A stretch of DNA of 64,000 nt. Origin: RYN-230 sp963770535. Its GTDB lineage: Bacteria; Actinomycetota; Actinomycetes; Streptosporangiales; Streptosporangiaceae. The stretch spans positions 310,001-374,000 of the forward strand of contig CAVYPZ010000007.1 of NCBI GenBank assembly GCA_963770535.1, given 5' to 3'. The notes under the pieces are model-generated. The model ran no database searches and had not been told where the DNA came from. It saw only the letters and a list, made by a program, of their open reading frames with translations. Of this stretch, positions 54,564 to 63,354 are shown piece after piece. The first letter of the stretch is position 1; each line of letters starts with the position of its first letter. The position numbers and the translations under genes were made by a program.

Positions 54564-54725
54564 ATGCAGAAATGGGAGTACGCGACGGTGCCGTTGCTGG
54601 TGCACGCGACAAAGCAGATTCTGGACAACTGGGGCGACGACGGCTGGGAGCTCGTCGCGCTGGTGCCCGGGCCCAACCCTGAGCAGCTGGTGGCCTACAT
54701 GAAGCGCGCGAAGGGCGAGTCATGA
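54564..54725 (+). CDS. DUF4177-like small protein
   Basis: 53 aa: KWEYATVPLLVHATKQILDN, WGDDGWELVALVPGPNPEQL, AYMKRAKGES. Matches the short DUF4177 protein conserved beside RidA in this actinobacterial locus (Rv3678A position). Its stop overlaps the next ATG by 4 bp (ATGA), so it is co-translated with RidA. Too short for usual gene calling. Confidence 0.88.
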   Translation: MQKWEYATVPLLVHATKQILDNWGDDGWELVALVPGPNPEQLVAYMKRAKGES

Positions 54726-55222
54726 CGGCGGGGCCGGCTCCGGCGGGCAGTTCTCCCGAGGAGCGCCTGGCCGCCCTCGGCCTGGAGCTGCCGGTGGTGA
54801 CCCCCCCGCTGGCCGCGTACGTGCCTGCGGTCCGCACGGGCCCGTACGTCTACACCGCGGGCCAGCTCCCGTTCGTCGACGGCGCCCTGCAGGTGACCGG
54901 CAAGGTGGGCGCGGAGGTCAGCGTGGCGGAAGCCGCGGCGCTGGCCCGGGTGTGCGCACTGAACGCGCTCGCCGCGCTGGCGTCGGTATCCGGTGGCCTG
55001 TCGGCCGTGGTGCGGGTGGTCAAGGTGACCGGATTCGTGGCCAGCTCACCTGACTTCACCCAGCAGGCCCAGGTCATCAACGGCGCCAGCGAGCTGATTC
55101 TCGAGGTGTTCGGCGAAGCGGGCCGGCACGCCCGCAGCGCCGTTGGTATGGCGGTCCTCCCTCTCGACACTCCCGTGGAGGTTGAGCTGATCGCCGAGGT
55201 CAGTGACGCGCCGCGTGACTGA
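54722..55222 (+). CDS. RidA/YjgF family protein
   Basis: 166 aa. RidA motifs: VRTGPYVYTAGQLPFVDG, EAAALARVCALNALAAL, VVKVTGFVASSPDF, RSAVGMAVLPLDTPVEVE. The C-terminal Arg that binds carboxylate in active RidA enzymes is replaced (GHARSAVGM region), so deaminase activity is uncertain; many of these long actinobacterial members lack it. Confidence 0.88.
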   Translation: MTAGPAPAGSSPEERLAALGLELPVVTPPLAAYVPAVRTGPYVYTAGQLPFVDGALQVTGKVGAEVSVAEAAALARVCALNALAALASVSGGLSAVVRVVKVTGFVASSPDFTQQAQVINGASELILEVFGEAGRHARSAVGMAVLPLDTPVEVELIAEVSDAPRD

Positions 55223-56162
55223 ACCGGCCAGCGGCGGGCTGGCGGGTGGCAGGGCCGCCAGTAACGGGCCGGCCAGCGGCCCGGGACCGTCCGGCGGGGA
55301 CGTGCCGGGCCGGGCGATCTTGCGGCTGCCGGCCGCCCTGGCCGCGCAGGCCCGCGAGGTCCTGAGCGGCCAGAAGGAGCCGGTTACCCCGCGCGACGCC
55401 GCCTCGGTGCTGCTGCTCCGGCCGGGCGGCCTGGAGGGCCCGGGCCCGGCTCCGATCGAGGTCTACATGCTCCGCCGGGCCCGGTCCATGGCCTTCGCTC
55501 CCGGCATGTCGGCTTTCCCCGGTGGTTCCGTGGACCCGAGGGACGCCGAGGGCAGCATGGCCTGGGCCGGGCCGGACGCACAGGAATGGGGCCGTGCCCT
55601 CGGCGCCCCCGCGGCGCTGGCGCGGGCGCTTGTCTGCGCCGCTGTCCGGGAGACGTTCGAGGAATCGGGTGTGCTGCTGGCGGGGCCAGGCCCTGCCGCG
55701 GTGGTCGCGGACACCAGCGGCCCGGACTGGGAGGCGGACCGGCAGGCCCTGCTGGATCATTCGCTGTCCCTGGCCGGCTTTCTCGGCCGCCGCGGCCTGG
55801 TGCTGCGCTCCGATCTGCTTCGCCCCTGGGCGCGCTGGATCACGCCGCCGGTCGAGGCCCGCCGCTACGACACCAGGTTCTTCGTCGCCGCCATCCCGGC
55901 CGGCCAGCGGACCCGGCATGTCGGCGGCGAGGCTGAGGAGGTGGCCTGGTGGCAGCCGGACGCGGCCATCGCGGCCGCCCGGCGGCGTGAGCTGCGGCTG
56001 ATGCCGCCGACAGCGGTGTGCCTGGCCCAGGTCGGGGCGTGCGGGCAGGTCGGCGCGGCGTTGCGGGCCGCCCGTGACCTGCGGCCGGTGATGCCTGGGG
56101 TAGTCGAGGACGGTGACGCCCTGTGGCTCACGCTCCCGCCGGACCTGGAGTACCCCCTGTGA
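55203..56162 (+). CDS. NUDIX hydrolase
   Basis: 319 aa. Nudix helix is split: FPGGSVDPRD, an insertion of about 25 residues, then AAVRETFEESGVLL with the RExxEExG catalytic acids. C-terminal WITPPVEARRYDTRFFVAAI is typical of this actinobacterial group (often called MutT-like CoA or ADPR-type hydrolases). Overlaps the RidA stop by 20 bp, or by 8 bp if the second GTG (55215) is used. Confidence 0.85.
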   Translation: MTRRVTEPASGGLAGGRAASNGPASGPGPSGGDVPGRAILRLPAALAAQAREVLSGQKEPVTPRDAASVLLLRPGGLEGPGPAPIEVYMLRRARSMAFAPGMSAFPGGSVDPRDAEGSMAWAGPDAQEWGRALGAPAALARALVCAAVRETFEESGVLLAGPGPAAVVADTSGPDWEADRQALLDHSLSLAGFLGRRGLVLRSDLLRPWARWITPPVEARRYDTRFFVAAIPAGQRTRHVGGEAEEVAWWQPDAAIAAARRRELRLMPPTAVCLAQVGACGQVGAALRAARDLRPVMPGVVEDGDALWLTLPPDLEYPL

Positions 56163-56259
56163 GCGCCGGCCGGTACCGGCTCGCGAGGACGGGCCATCGG
56201 GCCCGGCCGAGTGTCCGGTGGGGTCTTTGCCGGACGGCGCGAGCCTCCCGGGAAGCGCT

Positions 56260-57153
56260 GTGAGCGCGGCGGGCGGCCCGCCGCCGGCCAGCATCCCCCC
56301 GTCTGGCAACCCCGCGCCTGTTGATGGCTCAGGCACCGCCCGGGCACGCTGCGTCCTTGCCCCGAACCCCGGGCCCATGACGCTTAACGGAACCAACACC
56401 TGGCTGATCGCCGAGCCGGGCTCCGCGGCGGCGGTGGTGGTCGACCCCGGGCCGGAGGATGAGGCGCACCTGGGACGGATCCGGGACCTGGCCGCCGCGG
56501 CGGGCCAGCGGATCAGCCGCATCCTGCTCACTCACGGCCACGAGGACCACTCGGCCGGCGCGGCCCGGCTGGCCCGGCTGACCGGGGCACCGGTGCTGGC
56601 CGCGGATCCAGCGCTGGCGCGGAGCCCCGGTGAGAGCGGCGCGGCGGACAGCAGCGCAGGCGGCGGCCTGGCGCCCGGGGACGTGGTCACGGAGGCGGGC
56701 TGTGAGCTGCGGGTGGTCGCCACCCCCGGGCACACCGCCGACTCGGTCTGCCTGCTCCTGCCGGCCGACGGTGCCCTGCTCACCGGGGACACCGTGCTGG
56801 GCCGGGGCACCACGGTCATCGCCGGGGACGGCAGCCTGGCTGACTACCTGGCCACCCTGGACCGCCTGCGGGCGCTCGCCGACGAGCAGCGGCTGGCCAG
56901 CCTGCTGCCGGGTCACGGCCCGGTCCTCGCCGACCCGGCCGGGGTGCTTGACTTCTACATCGCGCACCGGCGGGAGCGGCTCGCCGAGATCCGCGCCGCG
57001 CTGGCCGCCGGGGACCGGACCGGCGAGGAGATCGTGGCCCGCGTTTACGCCGACGTGGACCGCAGCCTGTGGCCCTTCGCCCGGTGGTCGGTGCGGGCCC
57101 AGCTCGACTACCTGGCCAGCCGCGGCGAACTGCCCCCGGGGGTCAGCGCCTGA
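56260..57153 (+). CDS. MBL-fold metallohydrolase (LACTB2-like, Rv3677c-like)
   Basis: 297 aa from GTG 56260. Metal motif LTHGHEDHSAGA (HxHxDH), PGHTADSVCLLL, TGDTVLGRGTTVI, LLPGHGPV, with a C-terminal helical domain (RREEIRAAL-like, FARWSVRAQLDYLASRG) as in LACTB2 endoribonucleases. Substrate could be RNA or a thioester. Convergent with crp (2 bp between stops). Confidence 0.87.
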   Translation: MSAAGGPPPASIPPSGNPAPVDGSGTARARCVLAPNPGPMTLNGTNTWLIAEPGSAAAVVVDPGPEDEAHLGRIRDLAAAAGQRISRILLTHGHEDHSAGAARLARLTGAPVLAADPALARSPGESGAADSSAGGGLAPGDVVTEAGCELRVVATPGHTADSVCLLLPADGALLTGDTVLGRGTTVIAGDGSLADYLATLDRLRALADEQRLASLLPGHGPVLADPAGVLDFYIAHRRERLAEIRAALAAGDRTGEEIVARVYADVDRSLWPFARWSVRAQLDYLASRGELPPGVSA

Positions 57154-57155
57154 CC

Positions 57156-57839
57156 TCAGTGGGCGCGCTTGGCCAGCCGCTCCGCGTCCATGATCAGCAC
57201 GGACTTGGCGGACAGGCTCAGCCAGCCGCGGGCGGCGAAGTCGGCCAGCGCCTTGTTCACCGTCTCCCGGGACGCCCCGACCAGCTGGGCCAGCTCCTCC
57301 TGGGTGAGGTCGTGATGGACCTGGAGCCCTTCCGCTGTCTGCTCTCCGAAGCGGTCCGCCAGGTCGAGCAGGGCCTTGGCCACCCGGCCCGGCACGTCGG
57401 TGAACACCAGGTCGGCCATCACGTCGTTGGCCCGGCGCAGCCGCTGGGCCAGGGCCCGCAGCAGGTGCAGGGACACCTCGGGGCGGCCGGTCAGCCAGTC
57501 CAGCAGCTCGTCATGGGCCAGCGCGGCGAGCCGGCTGTCGGTGACGGCGACCGCGCTCGAGGTCCGCGGGCGCGGGTCGAACAGTGAGAGCTCGCCGAAC
57601 ATCTCGCCCGGGCCGAGCACGCTGAGCAGGTTCTCCCGGCCGTCCGGGGACGCGCGAGTTAGTTTGATCTTGCCCTCGAGCACCACGTAGAGCCGATCCC
57701 CACCATCACCTTCGTCGAACAGCCGTTCTGCCCGGACGAGATCGACGTCTGTCACCAGGGCCCGCAGTGCTTTGGCGCCCTCATCGTCGAGCGCCTCAAA
57801 CAGCGGCGCCCGGCTGAGCACGTCCTCAACGTGTTCCAC
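57156..57839 (-). CDS. crp: Crp/Fnr-family regulator (GlxR/Rv3676-type)
   Basis: 227 aa. cAMP-binding barrel with LLSVLGPGEMFGELSLFDPRPRT (phosphate cassette) and a helix-turn-helix HDLTQEELAQLVGASRETVN, nearly identical to mycobacterial Crp. Start GTG 57839 is chosen because GGAGG lies 6 nt upstream; the ATG 57857 reading has none. Global regulator of carbon and respiration genes. A Crp-like site is seen upstream, suggesting autoregulation. Confidence 0.94.
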   Translation of the reverse strand: MEHVEDVLSRAPLFEALDDEGAKALRALVTDVDLVRAERLFDEGDGGDRLYVVLEGKIKLTRASPDGRENLLSVLGPGEMFGELSLFDPRPRTSSAVAVTDSRLAALAHDELLDWLTGRPEVSLHLLRALAQRLRRANDVMADLVFTDVPGRVAKALLDLADRFGEQTAEGLQVHHDLTQEELAQLVGASRETVNKALADFAARGWLSLSAKSVLIMDAERLAKRAH

Positions 57840-57868
57840 GGGTGCCTCCTTGTGCACGTTATATGCAC

Positions 57869-57884
57869 AGTGTCGCGCATCACA
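57869..57884. promoter_or_regulatory. Crp-like binding site upstream of crp
   Basis: AGTGTCGCGCATCACA matches TGTGA-N6-TCACA at 8 of 10 defined positions, 30 bp upstream of the crp GTG. Autoregulation is known for GlxR-type Crp proteins. Confidence 0.4.
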
Positions 57885-57971
57885 GCACCTGTGTGCGAGC
57901 GGACCCGGCTAGGTCATGCCCGTCAGGCGCTGACCGGGGCCGTTCGCGGGCGCGGAGCGCGGACGCGGGGC

Positions 57972-58460
57972 CTATTCTCCGGATTCCGCCAGCCGCTGGC
58001 GGCAGATCTCGATCTCCTTCTCAGCCTGGGCCCGGCCGACCCAGCCGCCGATCTCGACTTCCTTGCCCGGTTCCAGGGCCTTGTAGACCTCGAAGAAGTG
58101 CTGGATTTCCAGCCGGTCGAACTCGGCCACGTCATCGATGTCGGCCAGCACTGACATCCGGGGATCGGTGGCCGCGACGCACAGGACCTTGTCGTCCAGG
58201 CCCTTCTCGTCCCGCATCCGGAACATGCCGATGGCCCGGCACCGGATCAGGCAGCCAGGGAACGTGGGCTCTTCCAGAAGCACCAGCGCGTCGAGGGGAT
58301 CCCCGTCGTCGGCCAGCGTGTCCTCGATAAAGCCATAGTCGGAGGGGTACCTGGTCGAGGTGAACAGCATCCGGTCGAGCCGGATGCGGCCACTCTCGTG
58401 GTCCATCTCATACTTGTTTCGTTGCCCCTTGGGGATCTCGACGAGTACATCGAATTCCAC
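57972..58460 (-). CDS. ppa: Inorganic pyrophosphatase
   Basis: 162 aa, the usual size of family I enzymes. Motifs EIPKGQRNKYEMDHESGRI, YPSDYGFIEDTLADDGDPLD (metal-binding aspartates) and KALEPGKEVEIGGW. Hydrolyses pyrophosphate to phosphate in the cytosol. Divergent from dacB as in other actinobacteria. Confidence 0.96.
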   Translation of the reverse strand: MEFDVLVEIPKGQRNKYEMDHESGRIRLDRMLFTSTRYPSDYGFIEDTLADDGDPLDALVLLEEPTFPGCLIRCRAIGMFRMRDEKGLDDKVLCVAATDPRMSVLADIDDVAEFDRLEIQHFFEVYKALEPGKEVEIGGWVGRAQAEKEIEICRQRLAESGE

Positions 58461-58577
58461 GGTGTCGCTCCCTGGCCGCGAAGGTGATTGACTCCGGGGC
58501 CTGGATGTGTCCCAGGCCGCCTTCCTGGCTCACGGGACCGGCATCGGCGGGTCCCGCTTCCGGAATCTAAGCATCTC

Positions 58578-60189
58578 GTGAAGGGATCGGCGTTGGCGAA
58601 CCGGCCAGTGGTGAACCGGCCAGTGCCCGGCGGGCCGGTGCCCGGCGGGCCGGTGCCGGACGGGCCGGGGCCGGTGCCGGACGGGCCGGGGCCGGTTGGG
58701 CTGGTGCCGGACGGGCCGGGGCCGGATGGCCCAGTTCCGGTCCGGCCGCCGGTGAACCGGCTGCGCGCCACCATGGTGATCGCGCTCGCCATGATCAGCG
58801 TGTTCACGCTCGGGGCCGGCGTGGCTGTCGCGGCCATGATGCCCGGCCGCCTGGCGTTGTGGAACATCTCGCGGGTCGCCGCCCGCCCGGCCGCCGCCTC
58901 GAGCCAGGTGCTGGCGGGGGCCAGGTCCTCGGCCCCCGTGCCGTCCAGCCGCGGCGTTTCCGCCGCGCTGTCGAGCGTGCTCGGCTCGGGGGTGCTGGGC
59001 AAGCAGGCGGGCGCGGAGGTCATCGACCCTGGCACCGGGCGGGTGCTATTCGCCCGGGGAGCGTCGGACCTGATCCAGCCGGCATCCACGACCAAACTGC
59101 TCACCGCCGCTGCCGCGCTGGACGTTCTCGGCCCGTCGGCCCGGTTCACCACCCGCGTGGTCGCCGGCGCGTCGCCCGGATCGGTTGTCCTGGTCGGCGG
59201 GGGCGATCCGACCCTGGCCGCGGGCTCCGTGCCCGCGTCGGACTACCCGCAGCCGGCCACGCTCAAGCAGCTGGCGGCCGCGACCGCCCGGGCGCTGCGC
59301 GCCCAGGGCCGCCGGTCGGCCCGGGTCAGTTACGACGCGTCGCTGTACAGCGGGCCGCCGCTGGCGCCGGGATGGCCAGAGGCCTACATCACCACCGGCA
59401 ACGTCACGGCGATCACCCCGCTGGAGGTGGACCAGGGCCGGCTGCACCCCGGCCGGGGCGCCGGAGGACGCGGATGACCCGGGCAACTTCCGGCCCCGGT
59501 CCGCCGACCCGGCCGCGCAGGCGGCCGGCGCCTTCGCGGCCTTCCTCGGCGCCGACGGGATCCGCGTCAGCGGCCAGCCCGGCCAGCAGAAGGCCGCGGC
59601 GCACGCCGCCACGCTCGCCACGGTCTCGTCGCCGCCGCTGTCGGCCATCGTCGGCTGGATGCTGCGGGAGAGCAACAACGTGATCGCCGAGAACCTGGCC
59701 CGCCAGGTCGCGCTCCGCGAGGGCCGCCCGGCCTCGTTCAGCGGCGCGGCCGCGGCGGTCACCGCCGTGGCGCGCCGGCTCGGCGTGGCCGGCGGGATCC
59801 ACCTGGTCGACGGCTCGGGATTGTCACCGCAGGACCGGATCGCCCCCGCCGTGCTGGCCCACCTGGTCAGCCTGGCCGCAACAGGCGCCCACGGCCGCCT
59901 GCGGGCTGCCATCACCGGCATGCCGGTGGCCGGGTTCTCCGGCACGCTCGCCCCGGGCCAGAGCGTGTTCAGCGGGTTCACGGCCCGGTCACGCGGCCTG
60001 GTCCGGGCGAAGACCGGCAACCTGAGCAGCGTCGCCACCCTGGCCGGCCTGGTCTACGACGCCAGCGGGCGGGTGCTGGCGTTCGCGTTCATGACCGACC
60101 AGGTCCGGCCGGCGAACCTCGGCAAGGCCGCGGACGGGCTCGACCGCATGGCCTCCGCGCTCGCCGGCTGCGGGTGCCGGAGCCGGTGA
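58578..60189 (+). CDS. dacB: D-alanyl-D-alanine carboxypeptidase/endopeptidase (DacB/PBP4-type), frameshifted
   Basis: N-terminus is a Pro/Gly repeat (PVPGGPVPDGPG) before one transmembrane helix (TMVIALAMISVFTLGAGVAV). Peptidase_S13 motifs: SxxK in QPASTTKLLTAAAAL, SxN in LRESNNVIAENLARQ, KTG in VRAKTGNLSSVATLAG. The first frame ends at 59477 after LHPGRGA; the rest (PEDADDPGNFRPRS onward) is in the +1 frame to 60189. One extra G in the G4 run at 59456-59459 explains it. Trims peptidoglycan peptides. Start GTG 58578 or TTG 58593 (AAGGGA upstream of it). Confidence 0.88.
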
Positions 60190-60240
60190 ACCACGGCCCG
60201 GCAGGCCCCTCCGGCCCCGCGGAGCACGTACGGTGGAGGG

Positions 60241-61350
60241 GTGAGCAGCGGGCAGATGATCGATTGGGACGTGGCCATCTCGACCGGGGTCAGGTGGGCT
60301 CGCCCAGGACCCCAGGTCAGCCTGGGTGAGGCGCGGGCGGTGGTGGCCGAACTCCGGGCCCTCGCCGACACTGTGTCCGAACCGGTACGGGCCGTAACCG
60401 GCATGTCCGGCCCGGAGGATCAGGGCGGCTGGGTCGCGATCGTGGACCGGCCGGGCTGGATCCGGGCCAACGTGGACGGGTTCCGGGTCGTCCTGGACCC
60501 GCTCGCCGAGCACCTGCGGGAGCGGGGCGCCGCCCCCGGTGGCTCGGTGGTCACCGCCGTCGGCTCCCGCGTCACCGGCGTGCAGGCCGGGCTGATCCTC
60601 GCCTATCTGGCCAGCCGGGTGCTCGGGCAGTACGAGCTGTTCCTGCCGCCGGACCCCAGCGCCCCCAACGGCGTCGCCCCTGCCGGGCGGCTGACCCTGG
60701 TGGCGCCCAACATCGTCATGGTCGAGCGCGAGCTCGGCGTCAACCCGCACGACTTCCGCCGCTGGGTGTGCCTGCACGAGGAAACGCACCGGACCCAGTT
60801 CACCTCGGTGCCCTGGCTGCGCGGCTACGTCCAGGAGCAGATGACGGAGTTCCTGCTCGCCTCCGACCTGGACCCGGCGACGATCCTGGGGCGGCTCCGC
60901 TCTGCCGCCGACGCGGTGGCCGGGGCGGTGCGCGACGGCGGCGGGGACAGCGTCCTCGAGGCCATCCAGAGTCCCCGTCAGCGCGAGATCCTGGACCGCC
61001 TGACCAGCGTGATGACCCTGGTCGAGGGCCACGGTGACTACGTGATGGACGCCGTCGGGCCGCAGGTGGTGCCGTCGGTCGAGCAGATCAGGCAGCGGTT
61101 CAACGAGCGCCGCGGCACGGCCGGGCGGACGGAGCGGACCCTGCGCCGGATCCTCGGCATCGACCTGAAGATGAAGCAGTACGCCCAGGGCTCCCGATTC
61201 GTCAAGGCGGTCGTGGAGGAGGCGGGGATGGCCACCTTCAACAAGGTGTGGACGTCCCCCCAGACCCTCCCGACCAAGGACGAGTTCGACCGGCCCGAGC
61301 TGTGGCTCGACCGGGTCGGCCGCGGAGGCGCGCTGGCCGCGGGCAGCTGA
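60241..61350 (+). CDS. DUF2342 zinc-dependent metalloprotease-like protein
   Basis: 369 aa. HExxH motif CLHEETHRTQF (about 178-188) with a downstream EGHGDYVMDAVG, the signature of DUF2342 proteins, also described as 'coenzyme F420 biosynthesis associated' from gene neighbourhood. Lies between dacB and tilS exactly as Rv3626c does. Substrate unknown. Confidence 0.9.
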   Translation: MSSGQMIDWDVAISTGVRWARPGPQVSLGEARAVVAELRALADTVSEPVRAVTGMSGPEDQGGWVAIVDRPGWIRANVDGFRVVLDPLAEHLRERGAAPGGSVVTAVGSRVTGVQAGLILAYLASRVLGQYELFLPPDPSAPNGVAPAGRLTLVAPNIVMVERELGVNPHDFRRWVCLHEETHRTQFTSVPWLRGYVQEQMTEFLLASDLDPATILGRLRSAADAVAGAVRDGGGDSVLEAIQSPRQREILDRLTSVMTLVEGHGDYVMDAVGPQVVPSVEQIRQRFNERRGTAGRTERTLRRILGIDLKMKQYAQGSRFVKAVVEEAGMATFNKVWTSPQTLPTKDEFDRPELWLDRVGRGGALAAGS

Positions 61351-61356
61351 CCGCCC

Positions 61357-62479
61357 ATGGGCCCGCACCCGGCGGTAGCCCAGGCCCGGGCCGGCGTACG
61401 GCGCTGTCTCGGTGATCTGGAGCCGGGGGAGCTGGTCCTGGCCGCCTGCTCAGGCGGCGCCGACTCGCTGGCCCTGGCGGCCGCCCTGGCCCAGGCAGCA
61501 CCCCGGCTGGGGCTGCGCTGCGGCGGCGTGACCGTGGATCACGGCCTCCAGGACGGCTCGGACGCCCAGGCGGCCCGGGTCGTGGCGGCCCTGGGCGCCA
61601 TGGGCCTGGACCCCGTCCGCAGGGTCCGGGTGACCGTGGACGGGCTTCCCGGGGCCGGCGGGCCGGAAGCCGCCGCCCGCCGGGCCCGGTACACCGCGCT
61701 GGACCGGGTGGCCCGCGCGACCGGCGCTGCGGTGGTGCTGCTCGGCCACACCCTGGACGACCAGGCCGAAACCGTGCTGCTCGGGCTGGCCCGCGGGTCC
61801 GGCACGCGGGCCCTGGGCGGCATGCCCGCCCGGCGCGGCCGGTTCCGCCGCCCGCTGCTCGGCCTCAGCCGGGCCACGCTGCGCGAGGCCTGCCTGGCGC
61901 AGCGGCTCGACCCGTGGGACGACCCGCACAATTGCGACCCCTCCTTCACCCGGGTCCGGGTCCGCCATCAGGTCCTGCCCGCACTGGAGGAGGCGCTCGG
62001 GCCCGGGATCGCCGGGGCGCTGGCCCGCAGCGCGGCGCAGCTGAGCGCGGACTGCGAGGCCCTGGACGCCATCGCGCGCAGCGAGGCGTGGCGGATCCAG
62101 CGCCGGCTCCCCCGGCTGCCCCCCGGGCTCTTCCCCGGCGGCGCCCGCTGCGCAGGAGGCGGTGACCACGATCCTGTCCGTTGCGGATACTGACGGGCTG
62201 GCCGCGCTGGCCCCGGCTATCCGGACCCGGGTACTGCGCCAGGCGGCCCTGCTGGCCGGTTGCCCGGGGGGCTCGCTGACCGCTGCCCACGTCGCCGCGC
62301 TTGACGCGCTGGTGACCGGGTGGCACGGCCAGCGCGGGGCCGACCTGCCCGGGGGGGTCCGGGTGCGGCGGCGGTATGGGAAGCTGCTGTTCAGCGGAGG
62401 CAGGGCAGGCAAAGGCAGGCCAGTCAGGGTGGGGCCGCCGGAATGGACCGAGGCGGAGGCTACCGGTGGACGCGAGTGA
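61357..62479 (+). CDS. tilS: tRNA(Ile)-lysidine synthase, frameshifted
   Basis: PP-loop ATPase motif AACSGGADSLALAAAL (about 29-44), VDHGLQDGSD, LLGHTLDDQAETVLLGLARG, PLLGLSRATLREACL. Frame 1 ends at 62193 with nonsense after RRLPRLPPG; the C-terminal TilS domain (TDGLAALAPAIRTRVLRQAA, GGSLTAAHVAALDAL, GVRVRRRYGKLLF) continues in the +1 frame to 62479. The break is at C5 (62109-62113) or C6 (62119-62124) runs. TilS makes lysidine in tRNA-Ile(CAU) and is normally essential, so a sequencing error is likely. Overlaps hpt by 14 bp. Confidence 0.88.
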
Positions 62480-63116
62480 CATAGGCGCGGACCTGAAGGA
62501 CGTGCTGATCCCGGCGGACCGGCTCCAGTCCCGGGTGGCCGAGCTGGCGGCGCGGATCGACGCCGATTACGCCGGCCGCGAACTGCTCCTGGTCGGGGTG
62601 CTCAAGGGGGCCGTCATGGTGATGGCGGATCTGGCCCGGGCGATGCACATGCCCGTCGAGATGGACTGGATGGCTGTCTCCTCATACGGGTCGGGGACCC
62701 GGTCCTCCGGGGTGGTGCGGATCCTGAAGGACCTCGACACCGACATCACCGGCAAGGACGTCCTGGTGGTCGAGGACATCGTGGATTCCGGGCTCACGCT
62801 GTCCTGGCTGGTCGGCAACCTGCGCTCGCGCGGCCCGGCGTCGGTGCGGGTGTGCGTCATGCTGCGCAAGCCCGCCGCCGCCCGCATGGATGTGGACGTC
62901 GCGTACACCGGCTTCGACATCGAGAACGAGTTCGTGATTGGATACGGTCTCGACTACGCCGAGAAGTACCGGAACCTTCCGTTCATTGGCACTCTCGCAC
63001 CACATGTCTACAAAGGCGAGGAGTCGCCGGGGCCCGCGGCGGAACCCGGGCCGGGGCCCTCGGCCGATCCGCCGCCGGCGGCCGGGGAGGAGCCGGGGGA
63101 ACAGGATCGGCGATGA
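62466..63116 (+). CDS. hpt: Hypoxanthine phosphoribosyltransferase
   Basis: 216 aa from GTG 62466 (GGAGG upstream). PRPP-binding loop VLVVEDIVDSGLTLSWL (about 98-114), pyrophosphate loop GVLKGAVMVMADL, and FVIGYGLDYAEKYRNLPFIG near the end. Salvages hypoxanthine/guanine. The last 30 residues are a Pro/Gly/Glu tail beyond the enzyme core. Confidence 0.95.
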   Translation: MDASDIGADLKDVLIPADRLQSRVAELAARIDADYAGRELLLVGVLKGAVMVMADLARAMHMPVEMDWMAVSSYGSGTRSSGVVRILKDLDTDITGKDVLVVEDIVDSGLTLSWLVGNLRSRGPASVRVCVMLRKPAAARMDVDVAYTGFDIENEFVIGYGLDYAEKYRNLPFIGTLAPHVYKGEESPGPAAEPGPGPSADPPPAAGEEPGEQDRR

Positions 63117-63354
63117 GGAGCGTTGAGATCTGCGAAGGCTCGCTGAGTCCTGGCGGCAGCTTCTCTGTGCCGGCGGTGCTGACCGGGGTGTACCGTCGGG
63201 TATTCCGGCAGCGTGGCCGGGAATGACAAGCGCTGCCGGCTATGATCAAGGAAGCCAGGCATGCTCACTCAGGCGGAAGGCAGTCCAGCCGGGATCGGCA
63301 GGACATGAAGCTGGTCAGGAGGAACCCGCGCAGCACTGGCGGGGCCGGTCATCG

